Part shown: positions 7,780 to 15,799 of the stretch, piece after piece
How the letters are laid out: each line of letters opens with the position of its first letter
How positions within the stretch are numbered: position 1 is the first letter of the stretch
From: Swaminathania salitolerans
GTDB lineage: Bacteria; Pseudomonadota; Alphaproteobacteria; Acetobacterales; Acetobacteraceae
Length of the DNA: 64,000 bases
Assembly: GCF_007988945.1 (NCBI RefSeq)
Contig: NZ_BJVC01000001.1
Coordinates: forward strand, 124,001-188,000
Direction of reading: 5' to 3'
Position numbers and translations under genes: made by a program
Notes under the pieces: model-generated
The model's database searches: none
Told to the model about the DNA's origin: nothing
Seen by the model: the letters and a program-made list of their open reading frames with translations, nothing else

Positions 7780-9258
7780 TCAGAGTTCGGCTCCGCCGGG
7801 ATCGAAGCCGAACGAGGCAAGAACGAGCCGGTCATCCTCGCAGTCGCGCAGAAGCGAAGGAAGCACGCAGAGCAGACCGAGCGCCGGATCGCGCAGATAG
7901 AATCCGTCGAGACAGGAATCCTTCAGGCGCACCCAGCACCATATCTCGCCATGCGGCCCCTCTACCGCGCCGATCCCTTCGCCGCTCCCCGCGCCCGGCT
8001 CGGGGCGGGCGGGGAGCGTGGCCCCGAATTGCGACGAGACGCGCTCGATGCGCCGGAGCGAATCCCGGATCTCGGCAAGCCGCAGGCTTTGCCTGGCCCA
8101 GCCGTCACCGGAGAGGTGCGATCCGGCGCGGCCGGGGACGTGGCGCATGTCGTCCTCACGCTGGCGCAGATCGAACGAGCGACCCGATGCGCGTCCGGCA
8201 AGTCCGCCGATGCAGTGATATTCGGCGCGCGAAGGGGAGAGGCGCCCGAGTCCCTCGAGCCTCTCGGCCATCCGGCCGTGCAGCCCCTCGAGAACGGGCA
8301 GTCTCGGCATCATCGCATCGTGAAGATGCCGGGCGAGCGCGCGGATATCGAGCCCCGGTGCGATCCCTTCGGGCGTGAGGGAATCGGCAAGGCGCCGGTT
8401 GCCGCCATGATCGGCGCAGAGAGAAGCGCAGAGATCCTCGGCCAGAGCGGCATGGGTGGCGAGCAGCGGAAAGCCGGCGAGGCGGGCCATGAGGGCGATA
8501 TCGCGACAATGGACGACGATCCGCTCGACTTCGGACAGAAGGATCCGGGCATCGCGCATCTCTGCCGACGGGACGAGACCCAGGGCCTGTTCGATGGCGC
8601 GCGTATAGGCAAGCGGCCCCGCGACGAAGGCAGCCGCGTGCAGACGACCGAGCAGAGGCAGGGCCTCCTCCGGGCGGCGCCCCTGCAGATCCCGCAACAG
8701 GCCCCTGTGAGCGGCTCCGGGGATCAGGCGCTGCTTTCGCCAGGCGAGAGGCTGCATGTCGGTCTGGAGGGAGTCGACCAGAATCGGATCGGGTGGCGCA
8801 TGATCCGACTGGACGGAGCGTCGCGAGAGCGGCGAGATGCTCGCCCAGCCGCCACGATCGATGGCGGGCTCGGTATCGCTGGCGTTCAGAGGCAGGCTCC
8901 CCCAGAGATCCTGGGCGATACGTTCGGGCCAGGATGCCGGGGGGAGGGCGGCGGACAGGGCGAAATATCGTCCCTCGATCAGCGGCGTGCTGGCCAGAAG
9001 CGGCGTTTCCTGATCGAGGAACAGGGCATAGGCGCGCGTATCGTCGCACCAATGGGCGATGAACCAGCCGGGCGTCCGTGTCAGAAGCGTGCGCCATTGC
9101 GCTTCGTCCAGCGCGAAATGGAACGGTGTCAGGGCCTCTCCCTGACGGATGAAACCGGTCATGCCCTGACATGCCCCCCCGGGCGATCGGGATTCCGAGC
9201 GGGTCTCTCCGTCATGGCCGGGTCTTGCCGGATCGATGCGTGCAGGAGTCGACGTCAT
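7780..9258 (-). CDS. HyfG/HycE-like large subunit of an Ehr-type complex, nickel ligands absent
   Basis: This 492-residue protein has the NuoC-NuoD-like two-domain layout of group 4 hydrogenase large subunits. The NuoC-like part shows LPPASWPERIAQDLWG. The NuoD-like part shows HRGLLRDLQGRRPEEALPLL, then LAYTRAIEQALG, a helix with SEVERIVVHCRDIALMARL and the conserved GGLAGRASG-DLR. In true [NiFe] enzymes CxxC precedes the AYTRAIEQ helix; here the site reads HAAA (207-210). The C-terminal DPCxxC is replaced by a terminal DPGGAEL (486-492). The protein therefore cannot bind the NiFe centre. It starts in an ATGA overlap with the upstream gene and is the last of five coupled genes. An alternative start at MTGFIRQG lies 33 codons in. 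Confidence 0.75.
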   Translation of the reverse strand: MTSTPARIDPARPGHDGETRSESRSPGGACQGMTGFIRQGEALTPFHFALDEAQWRTLLTRTPGWFIAHWCDDTRAYALFLDQETPLLASTPLIEGRYFALSAALPPASWPERIAQDLWGSLPLNASDTEPAIDRGGWASISPLSRRSVQSDHAPPDPILVDSLQTDMQPLAWRKQRLIPGAAHRGLLRDLQGRRPEEALPLLGRLHAAAFVAGPLAYTRAIEQALGLVPSAEMRDARILLSEVERIVVHCRDIALMARLAGFPLLATHAALAEDLCASLCADHGGNRRLADSLTPEGIAPGLDIRALARHLHDAMMPRLPVLEGLHGRMAERLEGLGRLSPSRAEYHCIGGLAGRASGRSFDLRQREDDMRHVPGRAGSHLSGDGWARQSLRLAEIRDSLRRIERVSSQFGATLPARPEPGAGSGEGIGAVEGPHGEIWCWVRLKDSCLDGFYLRDPALGLLCVLPSLLRDCEDDRLVLASFGFDPGGAEL

Positions 9259-10367
9259 GGGGCCATCCAGATCAGGGGCCAGATGCGGGTCAGGAGGAAA
9301 GGGGCGGCGAGCCCGCCCGACAGCAGGAGAGCGAGGAGAACCCTCTCGCGCCGGTCGCGCGGGTCCGGACGATCGAAGCGCGCCCCCGCCGCCTGGATGC
9401 CGAGCGCCGTCAGACAGAGAATGACGGGCAGGGCACCCGACCGGAACAGTCCGACCGCAAGACCGCACATCGCGGCAAATCCCGGCCAGGGCGGCAGGCA
9501 GCAAGCGATCCATCTGCGCGTCGGTTCCGGCAGGCGCGGATCGGCCGAGAGTGCGAGGCCCGTTGTCAGAAAGAGCAGGGCAGGGACGAGACCGCCGGGG
9601 CAGGCAGCGGAAAGCGTGGCGAGTGCGACGGCCATCTGCGCGCCATCCTGCCGCGCGAGGACACAAAGCCATAGCCCGCCCAGACCGGCGAAAAGCAGGA
9701 CCAGATGGGTGATCTCGCGTTCGGGGAGGCGAAGCATGAGGGCGACGGCACCGATGCACAGAAGCATGTCCAGAACCGCCGCCCTTCTGTCCGCCGGATT
9801 GTCGGAGAGCCGCTGCGGCAGGATCGTGCCGGATCCGGCAAGAAGGCACAGGCCGATGGCCAGAAAGAGATCGCCCAGACGCAGGGTGGACGGGTCATGC
9901 ACGAGGCTGGTCAGGCTCGTCCCGAGAAGGGCCAGGATGAGCCCGAGGAGCCGGGCGCGCATCAGATCCCAGGCGAGACGGGCACGCGTCGTCACGAGCG
10001 TCTCGTGCAGGGCGAGAAGCATGGCGGCGCAGGCCGTCAGCGACATCACGATCAGGACGTCATGCGTGACGAGAGCCAGAAGCATGACCGAACAGGCGAG
10101 AAAGCAGAGCGACGAGGCGATGCGCCGCGCGTCTTCGCGCCAGGACATGAGCGGAATGACCGAAACCAGAAGACACGACCACCGGGTGAGCAGATCCGCT
10201 GCGGGCAGGAAGGGGATCAGGACACAGGACAGTATCGCGCCACCGACGGCAAAACGGCGTGCGGCCGGCGAGACCCGGTTCCCGGGCAGGAGGCTCATCA
10301 GGCAGGTCGCAAGGAGCGGCCATGTCGGAACCAGAAACTGCGCGATCTGACGGAGGGTTTCAGACAT
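9255..10367 (-). CDS. HyfF-like antiporter-type membrane subunit, short and lysine-free
   Basis: The 370-residue protein is almost entirely membrane-embedded (about 10-12 spans). Its place in the operon and overall pattern match HyfF, the second Mrp/NuoN-like antiporter subunit of hydrogenase-4 and Ehr complexes. It is clearly shorter than typical HyfF (about 500 residues). It contains no lysine at all, although the antiporter family uses conserved membrane lysines and a glutamate for proton transfer. The segment GGLVPALLFLTTG seems to take the place of the usual H-x-FKALLFLxAG. The start overlaps the preceding stop by 8 bp. Identity rests partly on synteny; divergence is high. Confidence 0.55.
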   Translation of the reverse strand: MSETLRQIAQFLVPTWPLLATCLMSLLPGNRVSPAARRFAVGGAILSCVLIPFLPAADLLTRWSCLLVSVIPLMSWREDARRIASSLCFLACSVMLLALVTHDVLIVMSLTACAAMLLALHETLVTTRARLAWDLMRARLLGLILALLGTSLTSLVHDPSTLRLGDLFLAIGLCLLAGSGTILPQRLSDNPADRRAAVLDMLLCIGAVALMLRLPEREITHLVLLFAGLGGLWLCVLARQDGAQMAVALATLSAACPGGLVPALLFLTTGLALSADPRLPEPTRRWIACCLPPWPGFAAMCGLAVGLFRSGALPVILCLTALGIQAAGARFDRPDPRDRRERVLLALLLSGGLAAPFLLTRIWPLIWMAP

Positions 10368-10914
10368 TGCCCGGGTCCTCCTGACGCAGCCAGGCGAGAC
10401 GCGGAATGAGCCATGAAGACAGCGCGATGAGCCCGAGCCAGACGAGCAGCGCAGCGAGAACCAGCGGCCAGCTCTGGCAATAGCCGCCAAGGAGCAGCAA
10501 TCCGTTCAGCATGCAGAGCAGCCCGACGAGCTGGAGCAAGGGGGCGGGGAGCGCAGCGGCACAGAGTCCGGCCAGAACCAGCCCGATGCAGATCAGAACC
10601 GGCAGGCCGGGGGTAGCGGCCAGCGCCGTGAGCAGGGTGAGCAGAATGGCCGCCGCGGTTGCGATGGTGGCTGCCTGCCGTATCCGGCGCCGCTCGCGCA
10701 GATCGCCGGATTGCCAGGAGGCATGACGTCCGAGCAGGATCCAGCCGATGCCGTTCAGAACCGGCAGAAGAACGAGAACGGCAAGGGCGGGCGGTCCGTG
10801 ACCGATCAGGGAGACCGAGGCCGCACCGCAGGTTCCGTGAAGCGGCAGGATCCGGGCGTCCCTGCCGATGGCCGCCAGGGCCACGAGAAGGGTCAGGCCG
10901 AGCAGAACGATCAT
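10360..10914 (-). CDS. HyfE-like membrane subunit
   Basis: The 184-residue protein has about six hydrophobic helices, like HyfE, which combines MnhC/NuoK-like features in hydrogenase-4 and Ehr complexes. It is a little shorter than E. coli HyfE and has no lysine. It is joined to its upstream neighbour by an ATGA overlap and to its downstream neighbour by an 8-bp overlap. The assignment relies on size, topology and its position between HyfC-like and HyfF-like genes, the canonical order. Confidence 0.55.
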   Translation of the reverse strand: MIVLLGLTLLVALAAIGRDARILPLHGTCGAASVSLIGHGPPALAVLVLLPVLNGIGWILLGRHASWQSGDLRERRRIRQAATIATAAAILLTLLTALAATPGLPVLICIGLVLAGLCAAALPAPLLQLVGLLCMLNGLLLLGGYCQSWPLVLAALLVWLGLIALSSWLIPRLAWLRQEDPGNV

Positions 10915-11819
10915 ACCCCGATCCTCCCGGCGAGGGTGAGCAGGATCGCCCCGCCTGCGAGGACGAGGGCAAGGCGGGTCGGAGGCAGAGGCCTGAGAAG
11001 ACGGGCCAGGGCGACGAATCCCGTCACGACCGCCAGCTTGACCGGCGCGACGAGAGACCAGAGCAGAAGATCGTGGCGCGTGGAGGTGTCTCCCACGGCG
11101 ATGGAACCGGGCCAGAGAAGATCGGCGATCATGAGGGTCCAGCCGCAGCGGAGGAGATCGTGATGGATCCGCAGGACGCTGCGATGGCGACCGGTCGTGC
11201 GGGCGATCAGGACCTCGTGCCACCGGTCGTCGAGAAAGAGTCCGTCGAGACTCAGGATGAGGGCGGCGGCGATGAAGACAAGTCCGCCCATCAGGGCCGG
11301 GGCGGGTTGCAGCTGGCGCTGCTGGAGAAGGCCGGTCAAGGTGCCCGCGCCGGGTAACCCTACCGCGATGAGCGTGCCGCTCAGGGTCAGGAGCGGAACG
11401 AGCAGCAGAAGGGTCCGCCCGCGTCGTGCGAGGCCATCGTGAAGCGTGCGCGTGAGGGCGCGTGTCGGCATTCCGGTCAGTGCGTGTATCCAGCAGGGCG
11501 CTGCGGCCGCAATGAGCATCACGCCGCAAAGCGCAGGCTCGGACAGGAAGCCGAACAGGGTATTGGCGCGTGCGAGCGGCAGGCCCGACAGGACAGGGAG
11601 GGTGAGACAGAAACCGAGCCATGCGACAGGGGGGAGCGGCCCGCCTTGTCGCCAACCGGCGCGTATCTGTCGCCAGCGCCATCCCGGCGGGGGGGCTTTT
11701 TCTCCCCCGAGCACGGCGGACGCGCCACGATCCAGATCCGTCAGGAAAGGCGCGAGGAGAGCGAGCAGGATCAGCTGCCCGATACTTGTCAGAAGCGACA
11801 GGACGAGGGGGGCGATCAT
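10911..11819 (-). CDS. HyfC/NuoH-like membrane subunit
   Basis: The 302-residue protein has about eight transmembrane segments and corresponds to HyfC/HycD, the NuoH-like anchor that links the catalytic arm to the membrane arm. The NuoH family loop rich in glutamates (EAEQEL-type) is not preserved; the equivalent region reads LSLDGLFLDDRWHEVLIART. The NRxGPG-type loop near the N-terminus is replaced by a DRGASAVLGGEK segment. It is embedded in the operon by ATGA overlaps on both sides. The assignment is from order and topology, with weak sequence support. Confidence 0.5.
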   Translation of the reverse strand: MIAPLVLSLLTSIGQLILLALLAPFLTDLDRGASAVLGGEKAPPPGWRWRQIRAGWRQGGPLPPVAWLGFCLTLPVLSGLPLARANTLFGFLSEPALCGVMLIAAAAPCWIHALTGMPTRALTRTLHDGLARRGRTLLLLVPLLTLSGTLIAVGLPGAGTLTGLLQQRQLQPAPALMGGLVFIAAALILSLDGLFLDDRWHEVLIARTTGRHRSVLRIHHDLLRCGWTLMIADLLWPGSIAVGDTSTRHDLLLWSLVAPVKLAVVTGFVALARLLRPLPPTRLALVLAGGAILLTLAGRIGV

Positions 11820-13387
11820 GACGTCCAGCCCAGCCAGGCCAGAGCCATGGCGAGGACGACGATCCAGAGGATCACGCCGGCTCTTGCGATGGTCTTGGCG
11901 AATGCGCGTGCCGTCGCGCCGCGATGGCCGAGAGCCACCGTCCCGGCATATCGTCGCCGGAGGAGCACGACGGGACGCCGCATCGCCCAGGGAAGGCGAA
12001 GGGCAGGAGAGGAGAGGCCGGACGATACGGGCCAGCGCGGAAAGGGCGGGAGCGATGCCGGAAGGGTGCCGAGGATCGCCGGAGCGAGGAGCGCAGGCAG
12101 CAGGAAGATCGCCGCCGGATACCAGAAGGTGCCATCTCCGCCCGCGATCGACCAGATCGGCCAGGAACGCCAGATATCCGGCCCGGCATCGCTGAGCCGC
12201 AGCAGCGCAGGATGAACGAGGCCGATCAGCAGGCCGGGACAGACAGAGAGGATCAGCCCGAGCGTGAGGGCGGATACCGATCCCGCTGCGTTTCGTCCGG
12301 CCTCGGCTCCCGTTCCGGCCCCGGCTCCCGCTCCGGCCCCGGCGGCCAGACGGTCCCAGCCGGTTTTCCAGCCGCGCAGCATGATGAGACCGATCGCAAG
12401 GCCGAGCATCATCCCGCCCGCCGTCCAGGCGGGAGAGAGCGAGCAGAGTCCGTTGACGACGTGCAGCCCCAGCCAGAGCGGCAGAAACCCGGCCAGAGGG
12501 GGAAGCGGAATGTGAAAGAGCAGGGACCATCCATGACGGCCCATTGCCTCGAGCGCGAGGGCGAGCACGAGGGCTTCGCCTCCTGCGAGTGCCGTGTCGG
12601 GCAGGCCGCCCGCTCTTGCCGCCAGCGTAAGACCGAGAAGAAGAACGGGCCATGCCTGACGGGCGTATCGCGACGGCGCGAGCAGCGTAACGACCGTGCC
12701 GGATGCGATCAGGATCAGCGGCCAGGTCATGCCCTTCATGACGAGCAATGGGGGGACGAAAAGAGACCAGGCCAGGATCGGGAATTCGGACAGGGCCGGC
12801 AACATGGCCAGACCCGGCACGGCACCGAAACCGAGCAGGGAGGGTATCGATGGCAAAGCCACGGCTGCGCAACCGGCCGGGGCGAAAAGACCCAGACGCC
12901 AGCCGCCCGAATGCCCGTTATCCGGTCTCTGGCCATGCGGGTTCTGGCCATGCGGGTGTATGCCGTTCGGGCGGCTGCGCTGCCAGAAGGCGAGGCACAG
13001 GGTCATGCAGATGACGGCATAGGCCGTTTCATGACACAGAAGCCCGAGCCCTCCGAAAAGCTCAGTCGCCCCCGAAAGCTGCGGATGCCGCGAGAGCAGT
13101 CCGAAGGTCCAGATCAGGAACCAGCACGCGGTCAGAGCGTCGAACGCGAAGAGTCCTGCCGGTGTCCCGTCGGGCAGAAGACAGCCCCAGCAGGCCAGCA
13201 GGGCCTGAAGCGCCAGCAAACCGCTCCGTATCGCCCTGCCATGACGAAACGCCAGACGGGATGTCAGGCCGCGCAGCGTCAGGCAGACGAGTACGGGAAA
13301 AAGGGGCGAAGCGAGAAACAGGGAGCGATCCTGACGGCACGATTGCGGGTTTCCCTCGTCCTTAGCGCAGATTCGGCTGCCACCCAA
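11816..13387 (-). CDS. HyfB/NuoL-like membrane subunit, N-terminus uncertain
   Basis: The 523-residue protein is the first gene of the Ehr-like operon. It carries NuoL/HyfB hallmarks: FAFDALTACWFLI in the N-terminal third and IPLPPLAGFLPLWLGL, which corresponds to the GLPPLNGFxSEW loop. It is shorter than typical HyfB (about 650-670). The only common start codon near the N-terminus is a TTG with no clear ribosome site, so the true start is unsettled. Two in-frame short-repeat insertions give a PHGQ-type stretch near residues 150 and an AGAGAG stretch near 350. The product is predicted to be an inner-membrane proton-translocation arm subunit. Confidence 0.5.
   Translation of the reverse strand: MGGSRICAKDEGNPQSCRQDRSLFLASPLFPVLVCLTLRGLTSRLAFRHGRAIRSGLLALQALLACWGCLLPDGTPAGLFAFDALTACWFLIWTFGLLSRHPQLSGATELFGGLGLLCHETAYAVICMTLCLAFWQRSRPNGIHPHGQNPHGQRPDNGHSGGWRLGLFAPAGCAAVALPSIPSLLGFGAVPGLAMLPALSEFPILAWSLFVPPLLVMKGMTWPLILIASGTVVTLLAPSRYARQAWPVLLLGLTLAARAGGLPDTALAGGEALVLALALEAMGRHGWSLLFHIPLPPLAGFLPLWLGLHVVNGLCSLSPAWTAGGMMLGLAIGLIMLRGWKTGWDRLAAGAGAGAGAGTGAEAGRNAAGSVSALTLGLILSVCPGLLIGLVHPALLRLSDAGPDIWRSWPIWSIAGGDGTFWYPAAIFLLPALLAPAILGTLPASLPPFPRWPVSSGLSSPALRLPWAMRRPVVLLRRRYAGTVALGHRGATARAFAKTIARAGVILWIVVLAMALAWLGWTS
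12305..12340. repeat. two 18-bp tandem copies inside the HyfB-like gene
   Basis: GGCTCCCG(T/C)TCCGGCCCC occurs twice in tandem with one mismatch, and a decayed third copy precedes it. In the reverse-strand gene it encodes an Ala-Gly repeat in a loop between membrane spans. Confidence 0.75.
12928..12957. repeat. two perfect 15-bp tandem copies inside the HyfB-like gene
   Basis: TCTGGCCATGCGGGT is repeated exactly. Being 15 bp long it keeps frame and encodes NPHGQ-type repeats in a hydrophilic loop. Confidence 0.85.
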
Positions 13388-13445
13388 TCGCGGGGCTCGC
13401 CGATTTCCCCCCTACTGCGCTCTCCTCGTACTCTCCCCTGTGCAC

Positions 13446-13477
13446 GCGCGCCCCTGTTCACACGCGCCCCTGTTCAC
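13446..13477. repeat. two 16-bp tandem copies upstream of the Ehr-like operon
   Basis: Two near-identical 16-bp units (GCGCGCCCCTGTTCAC and ACGCGCCCCTGTTCAC) lie between the aldo-keto reductase and the HyfB-like gene. No promoter is obvious in the 154-bp gap. Confidence 0.8.
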
Positions 13478-13541
13478 GCGCGTTCGCCACCTTCCTGTCT
13501 CGCGCCTTGCGGGCACGCGCGGGATTGGCGACGGATCCGCC

Positions 13542-14393
13542 TCAGATCATCGCGAGCGGCGTCTTGTGGCGCGGCGGGCCGAAACGCGCATCGAGCCGGT
13601 CGCGATCCCCGGAGGTTAGAACGATATCCAGCGCGGCCCTGTTTTCCCTGAAGTGGCGCAGCGACCCTGCCTTGGGAATGGAGAGGACATTGCTGCGGCT
13701 TATCGTCCAGGCGAGAGCGATCTGGGCCGGCGTGGCGGGGCCGGACGCCGTTTCATGGTCTCGCGCGATTTCTGCAAGGACGGGATCGTGAAGCAGATCG
13801 CCTCCCTGGCCCAGCGGCGAATAGGCAATCGTCACGATATCGTTCTCCCGATCCCGTGCCAGAAGGTCGAATTCCGCGCCGCGTTCTTCCAGATTATAGA
13901 GAATCTGATTGGCCGCGCATGTCTCCGCTCCTGCGATCGCGTCCAGCTCCTCCATATCCTCCGTATCGAAATTCGAGACGCCCCACTGGCGGATCAGCCC
14001 GTCCTGTTGCAGCGCGATCAGCGTATCGACCGTCTCTTCGAGAGGAACGCTGCCGCGCCAGTGCAGCAGATACAGATCCAGCCGGTCGGTACCCAGCCGA
14101 CGGAGGGAGTCCTGACAGCTCTGTCGTGTGCCGCTTCGGCTGGCATGGGAAGGCAATACCTTGCTGATGAGAAAAACCTCGTCCCGGCGCCCGGCGATCG
14201 CCTCACCCACGAGCTGTTCGGAACGGCCACTGCCATACATCTCTGCCGTATCGATCACGCTCAGACCGGAATCGAGACCGGCTCTGAGGCTTGCCACCTC
14301 ATCCGCACGATTCGCCTTCGAGTCCCCGAGATTCCAGCTTCCCATACCCAGCGCCGGAACGCTGACCCCATTGCGAAACGTGACCGTTTTCAT
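13542..14393 (-). CDS. aldo/keto reductase
   Basis: This 283-residue cytosolic NADPH-dependent oxidoreductase has the AKR TIM barrel. The catalytic tetrad is visible: Asp and Tyr in VIDTAEMYGSG, Lys in LISKVLPS and His in LDLYLLHWRGS. The C-terminal cofactor motif SIPKAGSLRHFRENR is present. The start is MKTVTFRNG, with AGGAG 7 nt upstream; a longer start 20 codons earlier lacks a ribosome site. The substrate cannot be told from sequence. It is on the same strand as the Ehr-like operon, 154 bp upstream, and divergent from the cupin gene. Confidence 0.9.
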   Translation of the reverse strand: MKTVTFRNGVSVPALGMGSWNLGDSKANRADEVASLRAGLDSGLSVIDTAEMYGSGRSEQLVGEAIAGRRDEVFLISKVLPSHASRSGTRQSCQDSLRRLGTDRLDLYLLHWRGSVPLEETVDTLIALQQDGLIRQWGVSNFDTEDMEELDAIAGAETCAANQILYNLEERGAEFDLLARDRENDIVTIAYSPLGQGGDLLHDPVLAEIARDHETASGPATPAQIALAWTISRSNVLSIPKAGSLRHFRENRAALDIVLTSGDRDRLDARFGPPRHKTPLAMI

Positions 14394-14534
14394 GAAGATC
14401 TCCTCTGACTGTGAAGAGCAGAGCGTTTCGCAACCGGGCACGTTCGTCTTCACGACCGATTAACCGGGCAGCCAGATCATCACGAAAATGCGAGGATAAC
14501 GCGTTCCTGACCGATCGGACGTTATCGTGCCCAT

Positions 14535-14576
14535 GCCGGATCGCAGTCGGGCCGGATCGCAACCGGGCCGGATCGG
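14535..14576. repeat. tandem 16-bp repeat in the AKR-cupin intergenic region
   Basis: Unit GCCGGATCGCAGTCGG at 14535, a two-mismatch copy at 14551 and a partial third copy at 14567. It lies 70-110 bp before the cupin start in the divergent gap. Confidence 0.8.
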
Positions 14577-14643
14577 GGCTGCGGAGGCGTTCCGGCTTCG
14601 GTCTTCGTCATTCGAAGAGGGTCATCCGAAGGGGAGAGCGACC

Positions 14644-15573
14644 ATGAAAGCTCTGGATCGTCGGTTTTTCAGCTTCTTTCGCGGGGGCGCCGTGGCGCGT
14701 GCGGAGCGCGCGCCGTCTCTCCCGATCGAAGCCTGTGCCATAGGGCTCTCAGGCAGGACCATCCGGATCGGGGCCGAATGTCACATCGTTCATCGCGCGC
14801 TCGGCGCCCGGCACGAGCCCTCATCCTGCCACGCGACCGGTTGGGGGGTCGTGCTCGCCGGTGAGGCCCAGCTGATCCTGAGCGGCGAAGGACCGGAGCC
14901 CGCCCGGCTTCTGCGCCTCCGCGAGGGCGATGCCTGGAGCATTCCCTCCCGCATGACGGGACGCATCGCCTGTCTCGGATCGCAACGGGTGCGCTTTCTC
15001 GCTCTCGTGAGGGCAGGCGCTGGCATAAGGACGAGCGCTGACATCGGGACGAGCGCGGGCGATTCCGATGCGGGGGTGCCTTCACACCGCCGGGAAGGAG
15101 ATGATGGCCCGCAGGAGCGCGGCTATTGTCACAGGAAAGACGCCCAGCCCGCCCGGCAGACGGACTGGGGCACTCTGCGCGTGATCGAAGGGGATCGTTT
15201 CCACGATCCCGACGCGCCCTCCGCAGCCCTCGTCGCGTTGCATCCCGGATGCAGCACCGGGCTGCACTGGCATCTCAATACCGCGACCTGGCATATCTGT
15301 CTCGAGGGCTGCGCCGCGCTCACCTGTCTCGACGATGGGGGCCGGTCACGCGAGACCGGATTCGTGCCGGGGACCGTCCTTCGAACGCCCCGCGCCCGGG
15401 GATATTCCATGCGCAATACGGGCCGCCATCCTCTTCTTGCGCTCGAGATCTTCCAGTCGGATCATTATCACGATCTGTCATTGCCCGAATGGCTCGCCTG
15501 TTGCCCCGCCGAGGAGATCGCCGCCTATCTGCGCGTCGATCTGCCGACATTGCGGCACTTCGCCCAGCTGTAA
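14644..15573 (+). CDS. oxalate-decarboxylase-like bicupin with lost metal ligands
   Basis: The 309-residue protein has two cupin domains. The second clearly follows OxdC: ALHPGCSTGLHWHLNTATW, then RNTGRHPLLALEIFQSDHYH and LSLPEWLACCPAEEIAAYL. OxdC binds Mn with HxH, Glu and a later His. In domain 2 the HWH is kept, but the Glu is Thr (HWHLNTATW against HWHPNADEW) and the second-motif His is Tyr (RGYSMRNTG). Domain 1 has lost the HxH pattern. A low-complexity linker with GTSAG and RTSAD repeats joins the domains. GGGGAGAG precedes the ATG. It is probably not an active decarboxylase; a binding or regulatory role is a guess. Confidence 0.7.
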   Translation: MKALDRRFFSFFRGGAVARAERAPSLPIEACAIGLSGRTIRIGAECHIVHRALGARHEPSSCHATGWGVVLAGEAQLILSGEGPEPARLLRLREGDAWSIPSRMTGRIACLGSQRVRFLALVRAGAGIRTSADIGTSAGDSDAGVPSHRREGDDGPQERGYCHRKDAQPARQTDWGTLRVIEGDRFHDPDAPSAALVALHPGCSTGLHWHLNTATWHICLEGCAALTCLDDGGRSRETGFVPGTVLRTPRARGYSMRNTGRHPLLALEIFQSDHYHDLSLPEWLACCPAEEIAAYLRVDLPTLRHFAQL

Positions 15574-15586
15574 CCTCCGGGAAGAG

Positions 15587-15622
15587 GGACGGAGCCCCAA
15601 AAGACCCGGGCTTCTCCCGTCC
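15587..15622 (+). terminator. interrupted hairpin after the cupin gene
   Basis: GGACGG-AGCCC pairs with GGGCT-(tctc bulge)-CCGTCC around a 10-nt loop, starting 14 bp after the stop. It is followed by an A-run rather than a T-run, so termination would have to be factor-assisted. Confidence 0.4.
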
Positions 15623-15799
15623 GGAAAAAAAGACCGCAGATCCATCCGCTCCTGGACTCGGCGGGTTGCGTTCGTCCGGTCGGCACGGCCAGATAGCATC
15701 CACCCTCTTCGCCGTAGCCCATCCCGCAGGAATGAACTCGCTCAGGCGATATCGTTCATGTGCGGCGAAACGCTCCGCTTTCCACGTTCCGGGACCCGC

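Noticed and set aside
7753-10350. 865-codon forward frame opposite the Ehr-like genes
   Set aside because: The reverse strand holds coupled, family-like membrane and NuoD-like proteins. The forward product is low-complexity Arg/Gly-rich and lacks a ribosome site.
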